DNA of 64,000 nt from an uncultured Rhodospirillales bacterium (GTDB taxonomy: Bacteria; Pseudomonadota; Alphaproteobacteria; Acetobacterales; Acetobacteraceae): positions 62,001 through 126,000 of the forward strand of contig CAIYCW010000026.1 in NCBI GenBank assembly GCA_903924855.1, given 5' to 3'. This document shows positions 43,156 through 52,788 of the stretch, piece by piece. The position numbers and the translations under genes are program-made. Each line of letters starts with the position of its first letter. Position 1 is the stretch's first letter. The notes below the pieces were generated by a model, which was given only the letters and a program-made list of their open reading frames with translations, was not told where the DNA came from and ran no database searches.

Positions 43156-44721
43156 CTACTTGGCCATATGGACGAAGCGCACCGCGTTGTCGTCCTGCAC
43201 ATTGGCCTCGTAGCTGAGCCCCGCCTTGGTCGCCCAGGCGTGTTTCTGCCAGTAGAGCGGGATGATGCCGACATCCTGGCCCACGGCAAGCCGCGTGGCC
43301 TCGGCAAACAGCGCGTTGCGCTTCGCCTCGTCAAACTCGCCCAGGCCCTGTGCCAGCAGGGCATCGAATTTCGCGTTGGAATATTGGGTGCGGTTGGAGC
43401 CACCCATGCCGGTGGCCACATTGCGGGTGGCGAGCAGCGATTTCAGCCCCTCCGACGCGTCAGGCGAAGCGCTGTTGTAGGCCCACAGAAACAGGCTGAA
43501 TTTCTGGGCCGCCGCCTGCCCAATGATAACGTTGAACGGCATCGACACCACGCCGTTGATATGCAACCCACCGCGGGTCAGCATCTGGCCGATCGCCTGC
43601 AGATCGGCGCTGTCCTCTGGGAAACGGTCATTGGAGGAATGGATGGTGAGGCCGAAGCCGTTCGGATAGCCGGCCTCGGCCAGAAGCTTCCTGGCCCCGT
43701 CAATATCCAGCACATCCGGCTTCAGATCATCGGCATAGCCACCCTGACCGGGCGGCACGATCTGCCCCGCCACAACACCCTGCCCGCCGGCCACACGATC
43801 GACCAGCAGCTGACGGTTGATCATCCGGGAGATCGCCCGCCGGATGCGGACATCGGCCAGCGGGTTCTTCTCCAGCGGCTTGCCGTCCAGATCGGTTGCA
43901 AACGGCGTCACCGGGCGCGGGCTGTCGATGGCGAGGAAGGTGATGCGGTTGGTCAGGCCCGACCAGACTTTCAGCTCCGGATGGGCGGTGATGGTGGGGA
44001 TGTCGTTGGGCGGAATGCCGTCGATCACGTCCACCGCCCCTGACAGCAGCGCGGCCATGCGCGCTGCCGTGTTGGTGATGAAACGCAGCGTCACATGGTC
44101 GAACTCGGGCTTGCCGCGCCAGAAGCCGGGATAGGCCTCAAGCTCCACCCGGTCGCCGCGCTGCCAGGAGACAAAGCGGTACGGGCCGGTGCCAAGCGCC
44201 GCCTTGCCGGAGTTGAAATCCTCGGTGGAGGCGTTGGCAGCCGCCTTCTTCGAGACGATGAACACATTGCCGATCTCGTCCATCAGCAGCGGCTTCGGCT
44301 CCTTGGTGTGGACGATGATGGTGAGCGGGTCCTTGATGTCGATGTGATCGACCGAGGCGACCGAGCGGGTCCAGGGGGCGGCGGCGCCGATCAGGTGGTT
44401 GGGCCGGTCGAGCGAGAACACCACGTCTTCCGCGGTGAACGGCGAGCCGTCCTGGAAGGTGACCCCCTTCTGCAGATGGATCTCCCAGGTGAGCGGATCG
44501 AGCGCCGTCCAGGATGTGGCAAGGCTCGGCACCATGCTCTGATCCGCCTTCATATCCACCAGGCGGTCGAAGATGTTCTGTGCGGTCGAGACGTCGTTGC
44601 CGGCATCGTTGAAATGCGGGTCGATCGCCGCCTGCTCGGTGCCGCGGGCGAAGATCAGATCCCGCGCATCGGCGGGTGCGGCGGCGGCAAGCAGGCTCAA
44701 GGCGAGAAGCGTGGCGCGCAT
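43156..44721 (-). CDS. ABC transporter substrate-binding protein, family 5 (peptide/nickel type)
   Basis: The 521-residue periplasmic protein has a signal peptide (LLALSLLAAAAPADA) and SBP family 5 motifs: VPSLATSWTALDPLTWEIHLQKGVTFQDGSPFTAEDVVFSLDR, ALGTGPYRFVSWQRGDRVELEAYPGFW and RIRRAISRMINRQLL. No cognate permease or ATPase gene is adjacent, so the partner transporter lies elsewhere. ATG 44721 is preferred for its GGAG; ATG 44736, overlapping the upstream stop by one base, is possible. It converges with the TPR gene. Confidence 0.88.
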   Translation of the reverse strand: MRATLLALSLLAAAAPADARDLIFARGTEQAAIDPHFNDAGNDVSTAQNIFDRLVDMKADQSMVPSLATSWTALDPLTWEIHLQKGVTFQDGSPFTAEDVVFSLDRPNHLIGAAAPWTRSVASVDHIDIKDPLTIIVHTKEPKPLLMDEIGNVFIVSKKAAANASTEDFNSGKAALGTGPYRFVSWQRGDRVELEAYPGFWRGKPEFDHVTLRFITNTAARMAALLSGAVDVIDGIPPNDIPTITAHPELKVWSGLTNRITFLAIDSPRPVTPFATDLDGKPLEKNPLADVRIRRAISRMINRQLLVDRVAGGQGVVAGQIVPPGQGGYADDLKPDVLDIDGARKLLAEAGYPNGFGLTIHSSNDRFPEDSADLQAIGQMLTRGGLHINGVVSMPFNVIIGQAAAQKFSLFLWAYNSASPDASEGLKSLLATRNVATGMGGSNRTQYSNAKFDALLAQGLGEFDEAKRNALFAEATRLAVGQDVGIIPLYWQKHAWATKAGLSYEANVQDDNAVRFVHMAK

Positions 44722-44735
44722 GGCGGGCTCCAGCA

Positions 44736-46259
44736 TCAGGAAGTGGCGATAACGCAGCCCAGAACGTCGTTGAGGGCGGCAAGGTCCATCGGGTGGTCGC
44801 TCTCGTTGGACACCGCGAGCACGCGTTGCGCCCCGCGCAGGATGAACACGCGCTGGTCGGACGCACCGGACAGCCAGGCCGCATCCGGCGGCAGAGCGGG
44901 GAATTTGCGATCGGCGTTGGTCCAGAACGTGGCGGCGTAGCTGGTGCCGGCGTGGCAGGCGTCGAGCGCGTACTGCACCCAGCCTTCCGGCAGCAATCGC
45001 TCGCCGTTCCACACACCGTCCTGCAGATAAAGCACGGCAAGCTTGGCCCAGTCGCGCAGCGTGGCGAAGGCCGAGCCAGAGGCCACCAGATTGCCCGCGA
45101 TGTCGCCCGACATACGATAGCTCGCCATGCCCAGCAGATCCGGCAGCAAGCCGTAGAGCGTCTGGTGATAGGGCAGGCCGCGCACCTCGATCCGGTCGCG
45201 CAGAATGGCGCCCAGCGCGTTGATCCCGGCATTGATGTAGCGGAACACCGCACCGGGGCGGGTGGCCACGATATTGGCCTGGGCGGCGGCAAAGCAGTCG
45301 ATCGCATCCATGTAGACGGATGAGCCCTCGAAGCCGATATGCGTCTCGCCGCTGCCATCAAAGCAGGGCAAGGCCAGGCCGCTGCGCATGCGCAGCAGGT
45401 CATCGAGGGTGATCAGCGCATGAATGCCCCGCGGATCACGCCAGGCCGGCACCGGGGCGCGGGCATAGACATCGGACAGCCAGCCCAGCTGCAACATCCG
45501 GCCGATCAGGCTTCCAGTCATCGACTTGTTCATCGACCAGCTCGGCGTCACCCGATCGGGCGACCCGCCGGCACCGTAGCGCTCGAACAGCACGCGCTCT
45601 GGACTTGCGATCAGCAGGCCATAGACGCCGGGGGAGGCTGCCATGAAATGCGCCACGGCGCGGGCCAAGGCCGCATCCGGTGCGGCCGGCGCGGCCACGT
45701 CATCCCCCAACGGCCAAGGCTTGCCTGCCTGCGGTGCGGCGCGGCGGATCGGCGACGATGTCACACCGGCCGGTGTCGAGGTGCCGGTGACAATCCCGCC
45801 CCAACCTTCCGGCGCCGCGGCCCCGCCGATCACAGGCGGGCCGAAGGCGGCATCGGTCCAGTTGGCCCGCACCGAACGGCTGGTCGCATCGAGGCTGAAG
45901 CTGATGTCACCGCGCGCGAGCGCCGCTTCCAGCGCCGCGCGGCGTGGCGCGCTGTCCAGGAACGCATCAAGCGGGCTTGCCGGTGGAATGCCGCGCAACC
46001 TCAGCCGGCCGATCGCGTCCGACCACGCCAGACCACTCACCAGCGTCATGTCGGCAAGGCGTTTGGCGGCATGGTTCATCTCACGCAGACGCAGCGCCGC
46101 CTCGGTGTTGTCATGCACCCAAGGGTCAGGCAGGCCTGGCGTGCCATGCGGAATGAACGGTTTGCGGCTGTCCACCGTGCCCTCGCCCTCCGGGCGCAGC
46201 CAGGCGCGATGGAATCGCGGCGGCATGGCGCCGGCCGGCGTTGTTGGGGGCTTGGACAT
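44736..46259 (-). CDS. Beta-lactamase-family serine hydrolase
   Basis: The 507-residue protein carries the class-C-type SxxK nucleophile motif (SWSMNKSMTGSLIGR) and the YxN motif (FRYINAGINALG), with LITLDDLLRMRSGL in between. The N-terminal 190 residues have no clear similarity, and no signal peptide is visible, so a cytoplasmic esterase or amide hydrolase is more likely than a resistance enzyme. The downstream peptide-type binding-protein gene begins at its stop codon, which suggests peptide or ester utilisation as a unit. Confidence 0.8.
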   Translation of the reverse strand: MSKPPTTPAGAMPPRFHRAWLRPEGEGTVDSRKPFIPHGTPGLPDPWVHDNTEAALRLREMNHAAKRLADMTLVSGLAWSDAIGRLRLRGIPPASPLDAFLDSAPRRAALEAALARGDISFSLDATSRSVRANWTDAAFGPPVIGGAAAPEGWGGIVTGTSTPAGVTSSPIRRAAPQAGKPWPLGDDVAAPAAPDAALARAVAHFMAASPGVYGLLIASPERVLFERYGAGGSPDRVTPSWSMNKSMTGSLIGRMLQLGWLSDVYARAPVPAWRDPRGIHALITLDDLLRMRSGLALPCFDGSGETHIGFEGSSVYMDAIDCFAAAQANIVATRPGAVFRYINAGINALGAILRDRIEVRGLPYHQTLYGLLPDLLGMASYRMSGDIAGNLVASGSAFATLRDWAKLAVLYLQDGVWNGERLLPEGWVQYALDACHAGTSYAATFWTNADRKFPALPPDAAWLSGASDQRVFILRGAQRVLAVSNESDHPMDLAALNDVLGCVIATS

Positions 46260-46348
46260 GTCGTTTCTTCCCGGCAGGCTTTATTGCAGTGGATTTGCGC
46301 CCTTTACGCCAGTGTTTGCCGGAACAGCCTGGATCGCAACCCCTGAAA

Positions 46349-47257
46349 TCAGCGCCCCGCCACCACCAGCAGCACACCGGCCACCACCAGCACGAGCCCG
46401 GCCACATCGGCCCGGCGCAGCGTCTCCTTCAGGTAGAAGCGGCTGAACAGCAGGGTGAACACCATCTCGACCTGCCCCAGCGCCCGCACCAGCGCCACGG
46501 GGGCCGAGGCAAAGCCGAAGAACCAGCAGGCCGAGCCGCAGGCGGACAGGGTTCCGACCCAGGCCGAGCTGCGCCAGGTGGTGAAGGCGAGGCGAAACTG
46601 CTCCGGCTCACGCGCCAGCAGATAGCAGCCCTGCATCAGCGTCTGCAGCGCGTTGGTCACCACCAGCGACAGCAGCGCGGCCACCACCAGATCGCCATCC
46701 CCCAGCCGATGCGAGGCAACGCGGATGGCAAGGCCCGTGGTGGTGAAGCAGAACCCGGCCCCCAGCCCGCACAGTGCCGCCGGTTGGATGGTGGCGCGCA
46801 GCAATTCGCCGGGTTTCAGGCCGCGCCCGGCCAGCGACAGCACCAGCACGCCGATCACCCCGATGCCGATGCCTGCCAGCGCCAGCCTGTGCAGCGCCTC
46901 GCCCAACACGATGAAGCCGATGATGGCGCCCTGCACCGACTCGGTTTTCGAATAGGCGGTGCCGACGGCAAAGTTGCGATAGCCGAACGCCATGATCAGC
47001 AGCGAGGTGCCGATGATCTGCAACAACCCTCCCGCGGCGCAGAGCAGCACGAAACCACCATCGACCGCTGGCAGGCCCGATCCGGTCACGCCGCAGGCCA
47101 GGGTGAGGAACAACAGCCCCGAAGGCAGCGCGTAGACATAGCGCACGAAGCCAGTGGCATTCACCCCAAGCCTGCCGCGCAGCTTCTGCTGCAGGGCGGT
47201 GCGCCAGGTCTGGAACAGGGCGGCGGCCAGGGTGACCGGGATCCAGGCCTCGATCAT
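46349..47257 (-). CDS. DMT-superfamily (EamA-like) transporter
   Basis: The 302-residue protein has ten hydrophobic helices in two halves, the EamA arrangement. Examples are AFGYRNFAVGTAYSKTESVQGAIIGFIVLGEAL in the first half and APVALVRALGQVEMVFTLLFSRFYLKE in the second. Substrates of this superfamily are small metabolites and cannot be predicted. It starts 7 nt after the HpnL-like gene, so the two are probably co-transcribed. Confidence 0.82.
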   Translation of the reverse strand: MIEAWIPVTLAAALFQTWRTALQQKLRGRLGVNATGFVRYVYALPSGLLFLTLACGVTGSGLPAVDGGFVLLCAAGGLLQIIGTSLLIMAFGYRNFAVGTAYSKTESVQGAIIGFIVLGEALHRLALAGIGIGVIGVLVLSLAGRGLKPGELLRATIQPAALCGLGAGFCFTTTGLAIRVASHRLGDGDLVVAALLSLVVTNALQTLMQGCYLLAREPEQFRLAFTTWRSSAWVGTLSACGSACWFFGFASAPVALVRALGQVEMVFTLLFSRFYLKETLRRADVAGLVLVVAGVLLVVAGR

Positions 47258-47264
47258 GGCATGC

Positions 47265-48233
47265 TCAGACGCGGTTGCGGCGGATGATGCGCTTGCCCTC
47301 GGAGACCTGCCAGGCGATCAGGCCCGGAATGCCCACGCAAAGCTCGCGCACCCGCTTGGCCATCGAGAGTGCGATCGCAAAGTCCGGATGGATGTGAAAC
47401 AGGCCGCAGACCAGGATAAAGCCGGCCTCCTGCACGCCAAGCGCCCCGGGCACCACGAAGCCCGCGCTGCGGGCGGCCATGCCGAGGCTTTCGATTGCCA
47501 AAGCCTCGCTCCACATCGGCTGCAGGCCCAAGGCGCGCAGCACCAGCCAGACCTCCAGCGTGCCGAGCGCCCAGGCCAGAAGATGAACCGCGAAAGCCTG
47601 CGCCAAAGCGCGGCGGTTGTCCTGCAGGCGCATCAGCTCGCTGTGCAGGCCGCGCACCGAGTCCATGGTGAGCGAGGGGAACACGCGCTGCAGCCGGCCG
47701 ATAAACGCCTCGATCAGCCGCAGCAGGCCGGCGCGCTGCGCGATGACAAAGCCGATCAGCCCCAGCAGCATGGTGACCAGCCCGCCTTCCACCCATGGCA
47801 CCCAGCGCTGATCCGAGCTGATCGCAGCCAGGGTGGCGATGCCGATCATGGTCCAGGCGAACTGGGTGAAGGCCTCCACCGTGAGATCGAGCGTGGTGCC
47901 GGCCCCGGCGAGCGCGCCCGCGACACCGCGCTGGGTGAGCATGCGGATGCCGACCAGATTGCCGCCCATCTGCGCCACCGGCAGCAGAGAGTTCACCGCC
48001 TCGCGGATCCAGCGGATGCGGAAATACACGATCATCCGCGGCCGGCGTTGACCCACCGAGATGCGCCAGGCGATGGCGGAGAGGTAAAGCTGCACCGCGT
48101 GCAGCGCCAAGGTGAGCGGGATCACCCAGATCACCTCGCGCACCTCATGGCCGATCGCCTGGGCGCCGAACCAGCTGACCAGGGCAATCACCGCACCGCC
48201 GCCGAGGGTGATGGCGAGCAAGGCGAGTTTCAT
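47265..48233 (-). CDS. HpnL-like lysylphosphatidylglycerol-synthase-type membrane protein
   Basis: The 322-residue protein has about eight membrane helices and the flippase-like fold of the lysylphosphatidylglycerol synthase membrane domain, without a transferase domain. SLLPVAQMGGNLVGIRML, GTTLDLTVEAFTQF and ARSAGFVVPGALGVQEAGFIL agree with HpnL, associated with hopanoid synthesis or placement. No other hopanoid gene is in the window. It diverges from cysS by about 107 nt. Confidence 0.75.
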   Translation of the reverse strand: MKLALLAITLGGGAVIALVSWFGAQAIGHEVREVIWVIPLTLALHAVQLYLSAIAWRISVGQRRPRMIVYFRIRWIREAVNSLLPVAQMGGNLVGIRMLTQRGVAGALAGAGTTLDLTVEAFTQFAWTMIGIATLAAISSDQRWVPWVEGGLVTMLLGLIGFVIAQRAGLLRLIEAFIGRLQRVFPSLTMDSVRGLHSELMRLQDNRRALAQAFAVHLLAWALGTLEVWLVLRALGLQPMWSEALAIESLGMAARSAGFVVPGALGVQEAGFILVCGLFHIHPDFAIALSMAKRVRELCVGIPGLIAWQVSEGKRIIRRNRV

Positions 48234-48340
48234 GACGGGGAGATCTTGCGGGGCTGTGTGCTGGGCATGGCTGCTGCGGTGTGGCGCGCAGGCCGGGCCC
48301 GTGTCAAATGGGCATACTGCCCATCCACCGCATCGGAGCC

Positions 48341-49687
48341 ATGATGCCCATCCTGCGCCTGCACAATGTTCTGACCCGACGCCGTGAGGTGTTCACGCCC
48401 GCCGATCCGGCGCATGTGCGCATGTATGTGTGTGGGCCCACCGTCTATGACCGCGCCCATATCGGCAATGGGCGCGCCATCGTGGTGTTCGACGTGATGG
48501 CACGGCTGCTGCGGGCGCTGTATCCGCGCGTGACCTATGTGCGCAACGTCACCGACGTGGACGACAAGATCAACGCGCGCGCCGCCGCCAGCGGCATCAG
48601 CATCGCCGAGGTGACGGCCACCACGCTGCGCGACTTCCATGCCGACATGGCGGCCCTGGGCGCTTTGCCGCCGGATGTCGAGCCGCGCGCCACGGACAAC
48701 ATCACCCAGATGATCGAGATCATCGAGCGGCTGATCGCCTCCGGCCACGCCTATGCCGCGGAGGGCCATGTGCTGTTCTCGGTTGGAAGCTTTGCCGAAT
48801 ACGGCAAATTCTCCGGCCGCAGCCCGGAGGATCTGCTGGCAGGGGCGCGCGTCGAGGTTGCGCCGTACAAGCGCGATGCCGGGGATTTCGTGCTGTGGAA
48901 GCCATCCGAGGACGATCTTCCGGGTTGGCCCTCACCCTGGGGCCGCGGCCGGCCGGGCTGGCATATCGAATGCTCGGCCATGTCCTGGCGCTATCTGGGC
49001 GAGACCTTCGATCTGCATGGCGGTGGCACCGATCTGCTGTTCCCGCATCATGAGAACGAGATCGCGCAATCGATCTGCGCCTTCCCGGGCAGCCGGTTCG
49101 CCCGCTACTGGGTGCACAACGCCATGCTGAATGTCGACGGGCAGAAGATGAGCAAGTCCCTCGGCAATTTTTACACGGTCCAGCAGGTGCTGGAATGGGC
49201 GCCGGCCGAGGCGATCCGCATGCTGCTGCTGCGCGCACAATATTCGCAGACGCTGGAATTCTCCCGCGAGGGTCTGGCCGAGTGCAAACGCGATCTGGAC
49301 CGGTTCTACCGCGCCCTGGAACGTCACCCGGGCGCCGAGAAGACCGCCATCCCCGACAGCGTGATGGAGGCGCTGTGCGACGACCTGAACACGCCGCTTG
49401 CGTTCTCCGCGATGCACGCCCTGGCCGACGCCGCCTTTGCCGGCAACGCGCAGGCCGCGGCCGGATTGCAGGCTTCGGGCGATCTGCTCGGCCTGCTGCA
49501 GGTCTCCCCGGCGGACTGGTTCCGTGGAGGCGATGACGCAGCCGAGATCGACGCCCTGGTGCAGGCGCGCATCGATGCGCGCAAGGCGCGGGATTTTGCC
49601 CGCGCGGATGCGATCCGCGCCGAGCTCGATGCCCGCGGTATCGTGCTGGAGGATGGTCCCGCCGGCACGATCTGGCGCCGCCTCTGA
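48341..49687 (+). CDS. cysS: Cysteinyl-tRNA synthetase
   Basis: CysRS charges tRNA-Cys. The 448-residue class-I enzyme has the zinc-binding Cys in MYVCGPTVYDRAHIGNGR and the HIGH-like site HIGN. Further zinc ligands lie in WHIECSAMS and HHENEIAQS, and the KMSKS loop is QKMSKSLGNF. Length is normal. ATG 48341 follows GGAG; ATG 48344 is the alternative. The stop overlaps the following ATG by one base, linking it to the trmJ-like gene. Confidence 0.96.
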   Translation: MMPILRLHNVLTRRREVFTPADPAHVRMYVCGPTVYDRAHIGNGRAIVVFDVMARLLRALYPRVTYVRNVTDVDDKINARAAASGISIAEVTATTLRDFHADMAALGALPPDVEPRATDNITQMIEIIERLIASGHAYAAEGHVLFSVGSFAEYGKFSGRSPEDLLAGARVEVAPYKRDAGDFVLWKPSEDDLPGWPSPWGRGRPGWHIECSAMSWRYLGETFDLHGGGTDLLFPHHENEIAQSICAFPGSRFARYWVHNAMLNVDGQKMSKSLGNFYTVQQVLEWAPAEAIRMLLLRAQYSQTLEFSREGLAECKRDLDRFYRALERHPGAEKTAIPDSVMEALCDDLNTPLAFSAMHALADAAFAGNAQAAAGLQASGDLLGLLQVSPADWFRGGDDAAEIDALVQARIDARKARDFARADAIRAELDARGIVLEDGPAGTIWRRL

Positions 49688-50478
49688 TGACGGGACGTGA
49701 CGGCGGCGCACCGCTGGAGAGGCTGGGCAATGCCCCGGTGGTGGTGCTGGTGCGCCCGCAGCTGGCCGACAATATCGGCGCCACCGCCCGCGCCATGGCC
49801 AATGGCGGGCTGTTCGACCTGCGGCTGGTGGCCCCACGCGATGGCTGGCCGCAGGAACGCGCCTGGCGCACCGCCTCCGGCGCGGATCGCATCCTCGACT
49901 GCGCCAGCCTGCATGACAGCGTGGCCGATGCGGTGGCCGATCTGCATCACGTCTACGCCACCTGTCCAAGACCGCGCCACATCGTGAAGCCCGTGCTGAC
50001 GGCCCGGGGTGCTGCCGCCGAGATGCGCCAGGTCTGCGCGCGCGATCTGAAGGTCGGGCTGCTGTTCGGCCCCGAACGCGCAGGGCTGGACAATGACGAC
50101 ATGGCCTGTGCCGACGCGCTGGTGCGGTTTCCGCTCAACCCCGCCTTCATGAGCCTCAATCTCGGCCAGGCGGTGCTGGTGATGGCCTATGAGTGGTGGA
50201 TGGCGGAAGACCAGACGGTGCCGCGCCGGCTGATGACCAACGAGACACGGGTTGCCACCAAGGGCGAGCTGGAGAATTTCCTGGGCCATCTGGTGCGCGA
50301 GCTGGATGATTGCGGGTTTCTGCACAACCTGCCCAAGCGGCCCGGCATGGTGCGCAACATCCGGCATTTCTTTGAGCGCGGGGAAGTCACCGAACAGGAG
50401 TTGCGCACGCTGCACGGTGTGGTCAGCGAGCTGGCGCATGGTCACGCACGGCGCGGTCGACAGAAGAACGGCAACTGA
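49687..50478 (+). CDS. trmJ: TrmJ-like SPOUT RNA methyltransferase
   Basis: TrmJ proteins methylate the 2'-OH of position 32 in tRNAs using SAM. The 263-residue protein shows the SpoU motifs: VVLVRPQLADNIGATARAMANGG, GLLFGPERAGLDNDD and LNPAFMSLNLGQAVLVMAYEW, which form the knotted SAM site. A helical C-terminus follows. ATG 49687 overlaps the cysS stop (TGATG). Adjacency to a tRNA synthetase gene fits a tRNA role. The exact target is inferred from the family. Confidence 0.85.
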   Translation: MTGRDGGAPLERLGNAPVVVLVRPQLADNIGATARAMANGGLFDLRLVAPRDGWPQERAWRTASGADRILDCASLHDSVADAVADLHHVYATCPRPRHIVKPVLTARGAAAEMRQVCARDLKVGLLFGPERAGLDNDDMACADALVRFPLNPAFMSLNLGQAVLVMAYEWWMAEDQTVPRRLMTNETRVATKGELENFLGHLVRELDDCGFLHNLPKRPGMVRNIRHFFERGEVTEQELRTLHGVVSELAHGHARRGRQKNGN

Positions 50479-50511
50479 CCTAGGCTTGCTGAAAAACAAG
50501 GGGAGGTTTTG

Positions 50512-51510
50512 ATGCTCGATCGTCGTTTCATGCTGAAGAGCAGCGCGCTGGCAGGACTTGCCGCCTCTGCGGCTGTGGTCTCACCCTCAGAGGCTGCCGA
50601 GGCCGCGATCTGGAGCAAGAACTACACCGCAACCAAGCCAGGCGCGGACGGCAGCAAGGTGGAACTTGCGGTCTATCGCAAGCGCCTGGGCGCGCCGGAT
50701 GGCAAGAGGCGGCCGGTGCTGTTCCTGGTGCACGGCTCCTCCGCCTCGGGGCTTCCGACCTATGATCTGCAGATCCCGGGTCGGGACGATGTGTCGCTGA
50801 TGAATGTCTGCGCGCGCTGGGGCTATGACGTGTGGACGATGGACCATGAGGGCTATGGCCGCTCGTCTCGCACCACCGGCAATTCCAATATCGCAAGCGG
50901 CGTGGAGGATCTGAAGGCGGCCAACGACCTGGTGATGAAGGAAACCGGGGTCGAGCGCATGCACATGATGGGCGAAAGCTCCGGTGCGTTGCGGGTCGGC
51001 GCCTTTGCCATGGCGCGGCCGGAGCATGCCGGACGGCTGGTGCTGCAGGCCTTCACCTATACCGGGTCAGGCTCGGGCACGCTGTCCAAGCGGGCGGAGC
51101 AGGCCGAGTTCTACCGCACCCATAACCGCCGGCCGCGCGATGCCGGGATGCTGAATTCCATCTTCACCCGCGACAAGCCGGGCACCACCGATCAGGACGT
51201 GATCGATGCCTTCATCAAGGCGGAGATGCCGTTCGGCGACAGCGTGCCGGCGGGCACCTATTTCGACATGACGGCCAATCTGCCGGTGGTGCATCCAGAC
51301 CGCGTGTTGTCTCCGGTGCTGCTGGTCAGCGGGCAGTATGACGGGATCGCGGCGCTGGATGACATCTGCAACTTCTTCCAGAAACTGCCCAACGGGGACA
51401 AGCAGATCACCATCGTGCCGGGGGCGGCGCACACGCTGGTGAGCAGCAAGCAGCGCTTCACCTTTTGGAAAATTCTGCGGAACTGGTTGGAACGCGACCA
51501 GACGGTCTGA
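50512..51510 (+). CDS. Exported alpha/beta hydrolase
   Basis: The 332-residue protein has a Tat-like signal (DRRFMLKSSALAGLAASAAV). The hydrolase fold shows VLFLVHGSSASG (oxyanion region), the nucleophile in MMGESSGALR, an aspartate in SGQYDGIA and a histidine in PGAAHTLV. ATG 50512 has GGGGAGG 5 nt upstream; a TTG at 50509 is less likely. The substrate is not evident. It follows trmJ by 33 nt and converges with an unrecognised gene pair. Confidence 0.82.
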   Translation: MLDRRFMLKSSALAGLAASAAVVSPSEAAEAAIWSKNYTATKPGADGSKVELAVYRKRLGAPDGKRRPVLFLVHGSSASGLPTYDLQIPGRDDVSLMNVCARWGYDVWTMDHEGYGRSSRTTGNSNIASGVEDLKAANDLVMKETGVERMHMMGESSGALRVGAFAMARPEHAGRLVLQAFTYTGSGSGTLSKRAEQAEFYRTHNRRPRDAGMLNSIFTRDKPGTTDQDVIDAFIKAEMPFGDSVPAGTYFDMTANLPVVHPDRVLSPVLLVSGQYDGIAALDDICNFFQKLPNGDKQITIVPGAAHTLVSSKQRFTFWKILRNWLERDQTV

Positions 51511-51516
51511 CCCGTC

Positions 51517-52788
51517 TCAGGGGCTGGCCAGCAGCGCCAGGGCTGCTTCCGGCCCCTGCAGGATTTCGATCACCCGGGCCAGGGCCACGCGGTTTGCGGC
51601 TGGGACCGGGATGCGCGCCAGTGTTTCAGCGGCCTTGTGCAGATGCTGCTCGTAATAGGCGGTGGTGCCGAAATGGCGGCTCACCGCCTCAAGCTGGCGC
51701 AGCTCCCTGGCCACATCCTCGGCCGCCTGCCCGGTTGGCGCTGCCGCATGGCCTGTGGAGGGTGGAAGCAGGTTTGCGTTCAACAGCCCGGTGAACCGGT
51801 TGCGGCAGGTCTCGCCCAATCGGCGGCGCAGCTCGGCGATATGCTTCCGGCGCAACGGCCGACCGGCAGGGCCGGACTGGTCGAGGGTCTCCAGCAGATC
51901 GGCGCAGCTGGCCAGGTTGCGCGCGTCCAACGTTGCCGCATCCCGCGTGATGGTGCTGTCGATGTGCTCAAGCGCAGTGTCCAGCGCCGATTCGGCGGCA
52001 AGCCGCGCGGTGGCACCGTCGGGCACGCCCTGGGCCGCGATGAGCACAGCCTCGGCACCGGGCAGACGTGCCAGCAAAACGCAGATCAGCATGCCCAGGC
52101 AGCGCACCGGCAGGTTTGGGTCCATTCCCGGCGCCGGCGCCGGGAGCCGGTTGACCGCGCGGGACAGGCAGGAGCGGATGGCGATGCTGCGCTGATGGGA
52201 GGAGGTGGTCTGCGGATCCAACGCCACCAGCAGCTCGATCGTCGCGGCCTCGGCCAGCACGGCTGACAGCGGGCGGGCGACGTTGAAGTAATCGGCCGCC
52301 GCAAGCCCTGTCGTGGCCGACCAGTCAACCGCCACGGCGCTGTGTGACAGCACACGGGACGCGGCTGCCCAGAGGGGGCGGCCAATGGCAATCAACCGGT
52401 CCGGATCGCGGCTGAGCGAGGGGTCGAGATCGGCTTCGATCCTGCCACACAGATCAGGCTCTGCCTGGCGGATCTGGTTGGCCAGACTGGCGAGCGCGCT
52501 GCGCGGCAGGGCAAGCGTGGTGCGGCGCCAGAGGGTTGTTGCGGTGATCACCGGATCGGCGGGTTGAAACAGCAGGCGCGTGATATTCATCCGCCGCGGG
52601 GGACGGATCTGGCGCAGGCGCGGCCGCAGCGGGTCGATCAGCGCATCGGTGGCGCCCCGAACCGGCAGCGAGTCGACCAGCGAGACGATCTCGCACAGCT
52701 TGGGATCGGCCACCTGGGCCAGTGTCTGCTGCAGCTGGCGCAGCCCGCTGGTCTGTTCGGTCAGGCGCTGGAGCGAATCGGTGTTCAT
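51517..52788 (-). CDS. Unrecognised protein, second gene of an overlapping pair
   Basis: I do not recognise this 423-residue protein. It is mostly predicted helical, rich in alanine, leucine and arginine, with no signal peptide, no clear membrane segment and no known catalytic motif. Possible landmarks are LCEIVSLVDSLPVRGATDALI near residue 35 and the C-terminal VALARVIEILQGPEAALALL. ATG 52788 forms an ATGA overlap with the preceding gene and has GGGGGCGG before it; ATG 52803 is an alternative. Codon use matches neighbours, so recent transfer is not indicated. Confidence 0.7.
   Translation of the reverse strand: MNTDSLQRLTEQTSGLRQLQQTLAQVADPKLCEIVSLVDSLPVRGATDALIDPLRPRLRQIRPPRRMNITRLLFQPADPVITATTLWRRTTLALPRSALASLANQIRQAEPDLCGRIEADLDPSLSRDPDRLIAIGRPLWAAASRVLSHSAVAVDWSATTGLAAADYFNVARPLSAVLAEAATIELLVALDPQTTSSHQRSIAIRSCLSRAVNRLPAPAPGMDPNLPVRCLGMLICVLLARLPGAEAVLIAAQGVPDGATARLAAESALDTALEHIDSTITRDAATLDARNLASCADLLETLDQSGPAGRPLRRKHIAELRRRLGETCRNRFTGLLNANLLPPSTGHAAAPTGQAAEDVARELRQLEAVSRHFGTTAYYEQHLHKAAETLARIPVPAANRVALARVIEILQGPEAALALLASP

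Noticed and set aside
44736-46259. Antibiotic-resistance beta-lactamase
   Set aside because: SxxK and YxN motifs are shared by many esterases and peptidases. There is no signal peptide and the family-5 binding-protein context points to metabolism.
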